DNA of 13,520 nucleotides from Burkholderia gladioli. GTDB lineage: Bacteria > Pseudomonadota > Gammaproteobacteria > Burkholderiales > Burkholderiaceae. Positions 1 to 5,012 of this stretch are shown piece by piece; the stretch's first letter is position 1; every line of letters starts with the position of its first letter. Below the pieces are notes generated by a model. That model did no database searches, was not told where the DNA came from, and worked only from the letters and a program-made list of their open reading frames with translations. The stretch spans positions 1 through 13,520 of the forward strand of contig WNEB01000021.1 in NCBI GenBank assembly GCA_009914575.1, given 5' to 3'. The translations under genes and the position numbers were made by a program.

Positions 1-272
1 ATGCAATTGCCCGTGACGGTCGTCGAGAATGGAAGCAAGACAGTGGCTACCACCGGCGATCGCTTGCCGAGAATGCGATGTATCGGTTCAAGACCCTCAC
101 CGGCAACTGTCTCTGGGCGCGTCACATCGACTCGCAGGCGACCGAGGTCTCCGTTCGCGTCCGCGTCATCAACCGTATGGCGGACCTCGCTCGTCCGCAA
201 TCCGTTCGTATCGCCTGAAATTATGCCCGTCGATGCTATTGCATCCTCACACTCGATTTATGCAACAACGCC
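1..272 (+). mobile_element. Right end of an IS5-family element, IS903-like group
   Basis: The window opens inside an insertion sequence. It carries the C-terminus of an IS5-type transposase, and about 35 bases after that stop codon is a terminal sequence at 253-272. Read outward-in on the minus strand this begins GGCGTTGTTGCATAAATC, very close to the IS903 terminal repeat as I remember it (GGCTTTGTTGAATAAATC). I therefore place the element boundary at 272. IS903-type elements usually duplicate 9 bp of target, which would make 273-281 the right-hand copy. The left end is outside the window, so neither the duplication nor completeness can be checked. Confidence 0.72.
3..218 (+). CDS. IS5-family transposase, C-terminal part (cut by window edge)
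   Basis: This frame is open from the window edge and encodes about 71 residues ending at TGA 216-218. It contains GYHRRSLAENAMYRFK, which fits the IS4/IS5 DDE signature Y-x2-R-x3-E-x6-K: Y16, R19, catalytic E23 and K30 of the visible fragment. The protein would be the DDE transposase that cuts and joins the ends of the element. The N-terminus and both catalytic Asp residues lie outside the window, so I cannot tell whether the gene is intact. Two other open frames over the same bases show no such motif and are shadows. Confidence 0.8.
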   Translation, partial: AIARDGRREWKQDSGYHRRSLAENAMYRFKTLTGNCLWARHIDSQATEVSVRVRVINRMADLARPQSVRIA

Positions 273-369
273 GGTTGGCGAAGCTGTTGCACTTCAGATT
301 TGAGGCCGCCTGGTAATAGGCGTTCAGCGTGTCGGCGGCGGCTTCGAAGAGGCGGGCAAAACGGGGCAT
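247..369 (-). pseudogene. Short gene of unknown function, truncated by the IS5-type insertion
   Basis: On the minus strand an ATG at 369 is preceded by a GAGAGA ribosome-binding site. It opens MPRFARLFEAAADTLNAYYQ and reads on to about residue 32, where the frame enters the IS end at 272. It stops at TGA 249-247, inside the element, after 40 residues. The first ~20 residues use typical GC-rich codons; the stretch near 280-305 is less GC-rich and may already be foreign. I do not recognise the family. It lies downstream of waaF in the same direction, with 118 bases between. It could be a small intact native gene with an altered tail, but loss of its real C-terminus is more likely. Confidence 0.5.
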
Positions 370-460
370 CGGGATTATCTCTCGCGCGCAAACGCGCTGT
401 TACAAGGCAGCGACCGCGAGGCCGCCTTCGCAAGTACCGCAATGTCGCACTCGATCGCAT

Positions 461-477
461 GCCGGGCCGCACCCGGC
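461..477 (-). terminator. Hairpin just downstream of waaF, possible terminator
   Basis: GCCGGG and CCCGGC arms (461-466 and 472-477) enclose a 5-base loop, starting 10 bases past the waaF stop codon. No T tract follows on the minus strand, so it would be a weak or Rho-dependent stop at best. Confidence 0.3.
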
Positions 478-487
478 CCGCCGCGCT

Positions 488-1528
488 TCAGCGCTGTCCG
501 ACCAGCATCCCGCGCAGGTCGGCGAATACCTGTTCCGGGCCGAGCTCGCGCAGGCAGTTCAGATGGCCCAGCGGGCATTCGCGCTCAAAGCAGGGGCTGC
601 ATTCGAGGTGGAGCCATTGTACCTTTGCCTGCTCCGACAGCGGCGGGGTGTGGCGCGGATCGGTCGAACCGTAGAGCGCCACGAGCGGGCGGCGCAGCGC
701 GGTCGCCACGTGCATGAGCCCGGAATCGTTGGTGACCACCGCGTTGGCGCGCGCGATCAGCGCGCAGGCTTCGGACAGCGAAGTCTGGCCGCAGAGGTTG
801 CGCACGCCGGGCGCCGCGTCGGCGATCGCCTGCGCGACCGGCGAATCCTTCGGCGAACCGAGCGCGACGATCTGCGTATATGGGAACGATTGATTGACGA
901 TCCGCGCGAGCGCCGCGAAATGCTCGGGCGGCCAGCGCTTGGCGGGGCCGTATTCGGCGCCGGGGCAAAACACGATCAGCGGCTTGCGCGTGTCGAGATG
1001 GAAGCGCGTGGACACGCGCGCCGTTTCGTTGAGGTCGGCGTCGAGGCGCGGCAGCGGCAGCGCCTTGAGCTGCTCGTCGAGCTTCGCGCCGGGCGCGTAG
1101 GCCAGCGACGCGTAGAACGGCACCATCGGCGGGCGGGCGTCGCGCGCCTTCGGCGGGTTCGCGTGGCGCACGTTCAGCAGTCCGTAGCGCGATTCGCCGG
1201 TGTAACCGATGCGCAGCGGAATGCCGGCCAGCCACGGGATCAGCGCCGACTTGAACGAATTCGGCAGCACGTAGGCCGCGTAGTAGCCGACGTCGCGCAG
1301 GTCGCTCGCGAGTTGCCAGCGGCGCACCATCTGCAGCTTGCCGTGCGCGAGGTCGGTCGCGTGCACGTCGTGAATTTCCGGCATCCGTTCGAGCACGGGC
1401 GCGACCCAGGTGGGCGCGACCGCATCGATCGCGATGCGCGGGTGCAGTTTCTTCAGCAGCGCGAAAAGCGGCTGCGCCATCAATGCGTCACCGATCCAGT
1501 TCGGTGCGATTACCAACGCGCGACGCAT
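488..1528 (-). CDS. waaF: ADP-heptose:LPS heptosyltransferase II
   Basis: The 346-residue protein matches the usual WaaF length. WaaF adds the second L-glycero-D-manno-heptose from ADP-heptose to the LPS inner core at the cytoplasmic face of the inner membrane (family knowledge, GT9). Visible motifs are the N-terminal APNWIGDALMAQPL with the expected catalytic Asp at residue 13, the nucleotide-sugar block FCPGAEYGPAKRWPPEHF (187-204) with Lys197, VTNDSGLMHVA (265-275) with Asp268, and a Cys-containing C-terminal segment (SPCFEREC, 311-318). The frame stays open upstream to 1729, but the added residues are low-complexity Arg/Pro sequence; the start at 1528 gives the conserved MRRALVIAPNWIGD. 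No strong ribosome-binding site is seen there. It follows the zinc-finger gene at 149 bases, with two GC hairpins between. Confidence 0.95.
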   Translation of the reverse strand: MRRALVIAPNWIGDALMAQPLFALLKKLHPRIAIDAVAPTWVAPVLERMPEIHDVHATDLAHGKLQMVRRWQLASDLRDVGYYAAYVLPNSFKSALIPWLAGIPLRIGYTGESRYGLLNVRHANPPKARDARPPMVPFYASLAYAPGAKLDEQLKALPLPRLDADLNETARVSTRFHLDTRKPLIVFCPGAEYGPAKRWPPEHFAALARIVNQSFPYTQIVALGSPKDSPVAQAIADAAPGVRNLCGQTSLSEACALIARANAVVTNDSGLMHVATALRRPLVALYGSTDPRHTPPLSEQAKVQWLHLECSPCFERECPLGHLNCLRELGPEQVFADLRGMLVGQR

Positions 1529-1555
1529 CAGGTGAAGTCCGGTGTCGTGATGAAA

Positions 1556-1575
1556 CGCGGCGCCGGGGCGCCGCG
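1556..1575. repeat. GC-rich inverted repeat between zinc-finger gene and waaF
   Basis: CGCGGCGCC (1556-1564) and GGCGCCGCG (1567-1575) are perfect 9-base arms 2 bases apart. On the minus strand only three Ts follow. It could weaken transcription from the zinc-finger gene into waaF. Confidence 0.4.
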
Positions 1576-1650
1576 CTCGGGTTGCGGGGAAAAAGGGGCG
1601 GTTCGCCGGCCTGCCTGCCGACGGCGATCGGCGGGGCGGCTCGACCGGTG

Positions 1651-1670
1651 CCGGGCGGCATGCCGCCCGG
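1651..1670. repeat. Perfect 20-bp palindrome after the zinc-finger gene
   Basis: CCGGGCGGCATGCCGCCCGG is a perfect palindrome starting 8 bases past the zinc-finger stop codon (minus strand). It has no T run, so it may act as a 3'-end stabilising hairpin or weak terminator. Its arms match those of the palindrome that follows fba at 7841-7862. Confidence 0.5.
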
Positions 1671-1677
1671 TGCGCGC

Positions 1678-1872
1678 TCAGCGGCCGTGGACGACTTCGC
1701 CGGCGCGCAGCGTGTAGCGCGTGCCGCAATACGGGCAGCGTGCCTCGCCGTGGGTGACGTCTATGAACACGCGCGGATGCGCGTTCCAGCGCGTCATCGC
1801 CGGGTTCGGGCAGTAGGCCGGCAGATCCTTGGCCGACAGTTCGACGAGCGGTCGTTCCTTGATTTCACTCAT
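1678..1872 (-). CDS. Small zinc-finger protein, zf-CHCC family
   Basis: This 64-residue protein has Cys21, His32, Cys46 and Cys49 in the arrangement C-x10-H-P...C-x2-C-G. That matches the zf-CHCC domain of the mitochondrial complex I subunit NDUFS6, where HPxVxI...CxYCG is typical. The metal ligands suggest a bound zinc; the bacterial function is not established. The start at 1872 is supported by an AAGAGA ribosome-binding site about 8 bases upstream. The same frame continues upstream to 2037, but only as Arg-rich non-coding sequence running through hairpins. It precedes waaF on the same strand. The region upstream holds a hairpin and an intrinsic terminator, so expression may be conditional. 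Confidence 0.85.
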   Translation of the reverse strand: MSEIKERPLVELSAKDLPAYCPNPAMTRWNAHPRVFIDVTHGEARCPYCGTRYTLRAGEVVHGR

Positions 1873-1908
1873 GGGGCGGTCTCTTGTTGCAATAAGGGGC
1901 CGTGGGGC

Positions 1909-1952
1909 TTTTTTGCGATCGTGCCGCCGTTGCTCGACACGATAGCGAAAAA
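1909..1952 (-). repeat. Long imperfect inverted repeat that pairs the terminator T run
   Basis: The arms at 1909-1923 and 1938-1952 pair over 15 positions, with one mismatch (1917/1944) and one G-T pair, around a 14-base loop. In minus-strand RNA most of the U tract of the upstream terminator falls in one arm and a matching A tract in the other. The hairpin therefore lies between the terminator and the zinc-finger start codon. Confidence 0.5.
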
Positions 1953-1967
1953 ACGCCGTTCGCGGCG
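1948..1967 (-). terminator. Intrinsic terminator in the leader of the zinc-finger gene
   Basis: Read on the minus strand, CGCCG-CGAA-CGGCG is followed directly by six Ts. The stem occupies 1967-1954 with a GNRA-like loop, and the T run is 1953-1948. It lies about 75 bases before the zinc-finger start codon and downstream of a candidate promoter at 2056-2061. It would therefore end a transcript of roughly 100 bases or act as an attenuator. Confidence 0.6.
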
Positions 1968-1976
1968 CGCTCGCGA

Positions 1977-2032
1977 CCGTGCCGACGCGGGCAAGGCGGC
2001 GTCGAAGCCTGCCGGCCCGCGCGTCGGCACGG
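1977..2032 (-). ncRNA. Candidate structured leader or small RNA hairpin
   Basis: Perfect 13-base arms (1977-1989 and 2020-2032) enclose 30 bases in which AGGC/GCCT and GGC/GCC can pair further, giving one long hairpin. It sits between a TAAAAT box at 2061-2056 and an intrinsic terminator at 1967-1948, all in minus-strand order. Promoter, long hairpin, then terminator is the layout of a small RNA or a regulated leader. No coding frame here looks real and I do not recognise a known RNA family. Confidence 0.4.
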
Positions 2033-2055
2033 CGCACAGGCCGCGCCGGTCGGGC

Positions 2056-2061
2056 ATTTTA
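2056..2061 (-). promoter_or_regulatory. Candidate -10 box for the minus-strand leader
   Basis: TAAAAT on the minus strand sits in the context CGCTAAAATGCCCG, similar to the box upstream of fba in this window. The expected -35 position (2079-2084) reads GTCGCC, a poor match. It would start transcription near 2048. Confidence 0.4.
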
Positions 2062-2100
2062 GCGTCTTTTCCCGGCGCGGCGACCTGTCCGGCGAGGTCC

Positions 2101-2117
2101 GGCGCTATAATCGCGCC
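2101..2117 (+). promoter_or_regulatory. azlC promoter: consensus -10 flanked by a short dyad
   Basis: A perfect TATAAT (2106-2111) lies between GGCGC (2101-2105) and its complement GCGCC (2113-2117). The spacing to the azlC ATG gives a leader of about 77 bases. No good -35 is visible 16-18 bases upstream. The surrounding dyad could be an operator. Confidence 0.55.
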
Positions 2118-2138
2118 ACCATTCAACGAAAACACGAC

Positions 2139-2194
2139 GGGAGGCACTGCGCGAGGCGCGACCGCCCGGTTTTCAGTGCCGCGCGGCCCCTCCC
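2139..2194 (+). promoter_or_regulatory. Leader hairpin touching the azlC start
   Basis: GGCACTG (2143-2149) pairs with CAGTGCC (2174-2180), a 7-bp stem with a 24-base loop. The purine run GGGAGG (2139-2144) is complementary to CCTCCC at 2189-2194, immediately before the ATG. The usual ribosome-binding position is therefore a pyrimidine run, and the only good Shine-Dalgarno-like sequence is 50 bases upstream but base-pairable to it. Confidence 0.4.
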
Positions 2195-2989
2195 ATGCTC
2201 GCTCGTCTGTCCGCTACCGATCGCTTTGCCTTCATCCAGGGGGGGCGCGACTACGCGCCGACGCTCACCGCCATCCTCTCCTGGGGCCTCGTCACCGGCA
2301 TCGCGATGAGCAAATCGGTGATGACCACCGGCCAGGCGGTCTGGATGACGCTCCTCGTCTACGCCGGGTCGTCCCAACTCGCCGTGCTGCCGCTCCTGGC
2401 CGCGAAGCTGCCGATCTGGACCATCCTGCTGACGACCGCGATGGTCAACCTGCGCTTCGTGATCTTCAGCGCGGGCCTGGCACCCCATTTCTCCTATCTG
2501 TCGCCGTGGCGGCGCATCGCGATCGGCTATTTCAACGGCGACGTCATCTATCTGCTGTTCGTCAGGCAGGGTTTCGCGAACGGCTACGTGCCGGGCAAGG
2601 AAGCCTATTTCTGGGGGATGGCGCTGGCCAGCTGGCTGTCCTGGCAGGTGTCGTCGATGGCCGGCATCGCGCTGGCCAGCGTGGTGCCGGATCAATGGGG
2701 CCTCGGGCTGGCCGGCACGCTCGCGCTGATTCCGATCATGGTGTCGGCGGTCGCGAACCGTTCGACGCTGGCCGCCGTGGCGGTGGCCGGCATCGCGGCC
2801 CTGCTGGCCGTGGATCTGCCGTACCGGCTCGGCTTGCCGATCGCCGTGTTCGCGGCGCTCGCTGCCGGCACGCTGGCCGATCTCGCGATCGAGCGGGCCG
2901 ACTGGCGCCGCCTGCGCGCCGAGGTCCGGCCGCGCGACGCGATCGATCCGACCGACGCCGGGCGCGACGGCGAGGGCGGTGCGCGATGA
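2195..2989 (+). CDS. azlC: AzlC-family branched-chain amino acid exporter, large subunit
   Basis: This is a 264-residue hydrophobic membrane protein of the AzlC family. Partnered with a small AzlD protein, AzlC-type proteins export branched-chain amino acids such as leucine and valine (knowledge from azlCD and ygaZH). The sequence shows the family's YAGSSQLAVLPLL (56-68), NLRFVIFSAGLAPHFSYL (85-102) and YFNGDVIYLLF (112-122), then several further membrane segments to about residue 230 and a charged tail. The ATG at 2195 gives the usual MLARLS-type N-terminus but lacks a Shine-Dalgarno sequence; the pyrimidine-rich upstream bases may be part of a leader hairpin. The stop overlaps the azlD start (ATGA), implying coupled translation. 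A consensus -10 lies 84-89 bases upstream. Confidence 0.9.
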   Translation: MLARLSATDRFAFIQGGRDYAPTLTAILSWGLVTGIAMSKSVMTTGQAVWMTLLVYAGSSQLAVLPLLAAKLPIWTILLTTAMVNLRFVIFSAGLAPHFSYLSPWRRIAIGYFNGDVIYLLFVRQGFANGYVPGKEAYFWGMALASWLSWQVSSMAGIALASVVPDQWGLGLAGTLALIPIMVSAVANRSTLAAVAVAGIAALLAVDLPYRLGLPIAVFAALAAGTLADLAIERADWRRLRAEVRPRDAIDPTDAGRDGEGGAR

Positions 2990-3312
2990 GCGACTACGCG
3001 ACGATCTGGTGGGCGATCGCCGGCATGACGGTGGTCACGGCGATCACGCGAGCGCTGTTCCTGATCGGCGGCGAGCGCACCATCCTGCCCGAGCGCGCGC
3101 AGCGCGCGATGCGCTACGCGCCGGCCGCCGCGCTCGTCGCGGTGGTGCTGCCCGATGTGCTCGACACGCCCGCGGGCCTCTCGTTCGCGATCTCCAATCA
3201 CGATTTCTACGCCGCCGCGGCCGGCCTCGGCTGGTTTTTGTGGCGGCGCAGCATGCTCGGCACGATCCTGGTCGGCATGGCCGTTTTCACGGTGCTGAGG
3301 CTGATCGTGTGA
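2986..3312 (+). CDS. azlD: AzlD-family branched-chain amino acid exporter, small subunit
   Basis: This 108-residue protein has about four hydrophobic segments and the family block RTILPERAQRAMRYAPAAAL (31-50), followed by a VAVVLPDVL helix and a C-terminal helix rich in G/V/L. AzlD is the small subunit required with AzlC for branched-chain amino acid export across the inner membrane (family knowledge). The start codon overlaps the azlC stop by four bases, and a GAGGG ribosome-binding site lies inside the end of azlC. The pair is transcribed away from the zinc-finger and waaF genes. The actual substrates are inferred from the family only. Confidence 0.9.
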   Translation: MSDYATIWWAIAGMTVVTAITRALFLIGGERTILPERAQRAMRYAPAAALVAVVLPDVLDTPAGLSFAISNHDFYAAAAGLGWFLWRRSMLGTILVGMAVFTVLRLIV

Positions 3313-3317
3313 ACGTT

Positions 3318-3334
3318 CGCCGCCCCGCGCGGCG
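3318..3334 (+). terminator. Hairpin after azlD, possible terminator
   Basis: CGCCGC (3318-3323) and GCGGCG (3329-3334) flank a 5-base loop, starting 5 bases past the azlD stop. Only a short T-rich stretch (GGTTTGT) follows, so it is a weak candidate. Confidence 0.35.
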
Positions 3335-3344
3335 CAGGTTTGTC

Positions 3345-3361
3345 ATGCTGCGTCGCAGCAT
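3345..3361. promoter_or_regulatory. 17-bp perfect palindrome upstream of pgk, operator-like
   Basis: ATGCTGCGTCGCAGCAT has two perfect 8-base arms around a single T. It lies 65 bases upstream of the likely pgk -10 box. The core CTGC-N3-GCAG resembles the CTGC-N3-4-GCAG pattern reported for PhaR-type regulators, but that is a loose match. It could equally be a transcript-end hairpin for azlD. Confidence 0.45.
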
Positions 3362-3426
3362 CGAAAGCTCCGCGCCAAATAAGCGGAATTCGCCGCGCGG
3401 CGGGACAGGCCGCGGGGTCGATCGGC

Positions 3427-3432
3427 TAGAAT
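3427..3432 (+). promoter_or_regulatory. Candidate -10 box for pgk
   Basis: TAGAAT matches five of six -10 consensus bases and is followed by an AT-rich patch (AAGTTTTT). A GGGACA at 3402-3407 could be a weak -35 with a 19-base spacer. Transcription would leave a leader of about 115 bases. Confidence 0.45.
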
Positions 3433-3527
3433 AAGTTTTTCCCGAAAAGTCGCGCGCGTCGCACGGCCCAGCCCGGCCGTCCGGCGCCCTTGTCGGCAGC
3501 CCGCGCACGACCTTTCCGCAACGCCTT

Positions 3528-3548
3528 CCTTCAATCAACCTTCAATCA
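3528..3548 (+). repeat. Tandem 10-bp direct repeat just before the pgk start
   Basis: CCTTCAATCA occurs at 3528-3537 and again at 3539-3548, an 11-base period ending 5 bases before the pgk ATG. It fills the place where a Shine-Dalgarno sequence would be expected, and none is visible. Confidence 0.6.
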
Positions 3549-3553
3549 GTCCC

Positions 3554-4753
3554 ATGAGCCAAGTTAAGCGTCTTACCGACCTGATCGCCGAGGGGAAAGT
3601 CTCCGGCGAACGCGTCTTTATCCGCGCCGACCTGAACGTGCCGCAGGACGATCACGGCAACATCACCGAAGACACCCGCGTGCGCGCCTCGGTCCCGGCG
3701 ATCCGCGCGGCGCTCGACGCAGGCGCGGTCGTGATGGTCACCTCGCACCTGGGCCGTCCGACGGAAGGCGAATTCAAGCCCGAGGATTCGCTCGCTCCCG
3801 TCGCCGCGCGCCTGGCCGAACTGCTCGGCCGCGACGTCCCGTTGATCGCGAACTGGGTCGAGAACGGCGTGAAGGTCGCGCCGGGCGACGTCGTGCTGCT
3901 CGAGAACTGCCGCGTCAACAAGGGCGAGAAGAAGAACGACGACACGCTGGCGCAGAAGATGGCCGCGCTGTGCGACATCTACGTCAACGACGCGTTCGGC
4001 ACCGCCCACCGCGCCGAAGCCTCCACCCACGGCATCGCCAAGTTCGCGCCGGTCGCCTGCGCGGGCCCGCTGCTTGCCGCGGAACTCGACGCGCTCGGCA
4101 AGGCGCTCGGCAACCCGAAGCGCCCGCTGGTGGCGATCGTGGCCGGCTCGAAGGTGTCGACCAAGCTGACGATCCTGAAGTCGCTGGCCGAGAAGGTCGA
4201 TCAGCTGATCGTCGGCGGCGGCATCGCCAACACGTTCATGCTGGCCGCCGGCCTGCCGATCGGCAAGTCGCTGGCCGAGCCGGATCTGGTGGCCGAAGCC
4301 AAGACCATCATCGATGCGGCCCGCGAACGCGGCGCCTCGGTGCCGATCCCGTCGGACGTGGTGACGGCCAAGGAATTCGCGCCCACCGCGGCGGCGACCG
4401 TCAAGAAGGTCAGCGAGATCGAAGCCGACGACCTGATCCTCGACATCGGCCCGGACACCGCTCGCGCGCTGGCCGGCCAGCTCGAAAAGGCCGGCACCAT
4501 CGTCTGGAACGGCCCGGTGGGCGTGTTCGAGTTCGATCAGTTCGGCAACGGCACCAAGACGCTCGCCGAGGCGATCGCCAACTCGCCGGCGTTCTCGATC
4601 GCCGGCGGCGGCGACACGCTCGCGGCCATCGCCAAGTACGGCATCCACGACAAGGTCAGCTACATCTCGACGGGCGGCGGCGCCTTCCTCGAATTCCTGG
4701 AAGGCAAGACGCTGCCGGCCGTGGAAGTGCTCGAGACGCGCGGCGCGGCCTGA
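3554..4753 (+). CDS. pgk: Phosphoglycerate kinase
   Basis: The 399-residue protein has the usual length for a bacterial Pgk. It catalyses the reversible transfer of phosphate from 1,3-bisphosphoglycerate to ADP in cytoplasmic glycolysis. The N-domain substrate motifs are RADLNVP (24-30) and SHLGRP (64-69). The C-domain nucleotide region has [19 protein letters not shown], the GGGDT signature (351-355) and STGGGA (372-377). The start at 3554 gives the familiar [11 protein letters not shown] opening, yet there is no clear ribosome-binding site, only a tandem CCTTCAATCA repeat. It lies downstream of azlD with its own candidate promoter, and 259 bases upstream of pyk. All key motifs are intact. 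Confidence 0.98.
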   Translation: MSQVKRLTDLIAEGKVSGERVFIRADLNVPQDDHGNITEDTRVRASVPAIRAALDAGAVVMVTSHLGRPTEGEFKPEDSLAPVAARLAELLGRDVPLIANWVENGVKVAPGDVVLLENCRVNKGEKKNDDTLAQKMAALCDIYVNDAFGTAHRAEASTHGIAKFAPVACAGPLLAAELDALGKALGNPKRPLVAIVAGSKVSTKLTILKSLAEKVDQLIVGGGIANTFMLAAGLPIGKSLAEPDLVAEAKTIIDAARERGASVPIPSDVVTAKEFAPTAAATVKKVSEIEADDLILDIGPDTARALAGQLEKAGTIVWNGPVGVFEFDQFGNGTKTLAEAIANSPAFSIAGGGDTLAAIAKYGIHDKVSYISTGGGAFLEFLEGKTLPAVEVLETRGAA

Positions 4754-4899
4754 GGATGACGCGCGGTCGCGCGTGGCGCGCGCCGGAAGGCGAACGGGGG
4801 CGGCGCGGGCACGCCCCGGTTTGCGCACCGGCGGGCGGCAGGGCCGGAAGGCCGGTCGCCCGGTCGCAAGGCATACGGATTACAGCCAGAACAAAGCGA

Positions 4900-4950
4900 C
4901 GCCGGCCGACGATGCCGGCGCGCGCACCGGAGCACCGGCCGCTGGGCCGG
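4900..4950. other. pgk-pyk gap: GC hairpins, no clear promoter
   Basis: The 259 bases between pgk and pyk hold no convincing gene. Within them, CGCCGGC/GCCGGCG (4900-4906, 4914-4920) and CCGGCC/GGCCGG (4935-4940, 4945-4950) form two neighbouring hairpins. A less GC-rich pocket at about 4869-4893 is the only plausible place for a pyk promoter, but I see no good -10/-35 pair. There is no T-tract terminator, so read-through from pgk is possible. Confidence 0.35.
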
Positions 4951-5012
4951 CGGGATCCGGCTTTCGCAGCAGCCTCTCCAGCGCATTCACCCCGACCCTC
5001 AAGAGGAGTTTC

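Noticed and set aside
329..1717. A 462-codon plus-strand open frame opposite waaF
   Set aside because: Arg-rich shadow of waaF. WaaF motifs in the opposite strand are clear, and this frame has no recognisable domain.
1869..2147. A 92-codon minus-strand frame whose stop overlaps the zinc-finger ATG (ATGA)
   Set aside because: The overlap looks like translational coupling, but the frame runs through two hairpins and a terminator, has no protein-like pattern and no convincing ribosome-binding site at its starts.
1483..3312. A 609-codon plus-strand frame ending with the AzlD sequence
   Set aside because: Only the last 108 codons are AzlD. The rest runs through waaF antisense, intergenic hairpins and azlC in another frame. 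The ATGA overlap and ribosome-binding site fix the true start at 2986.
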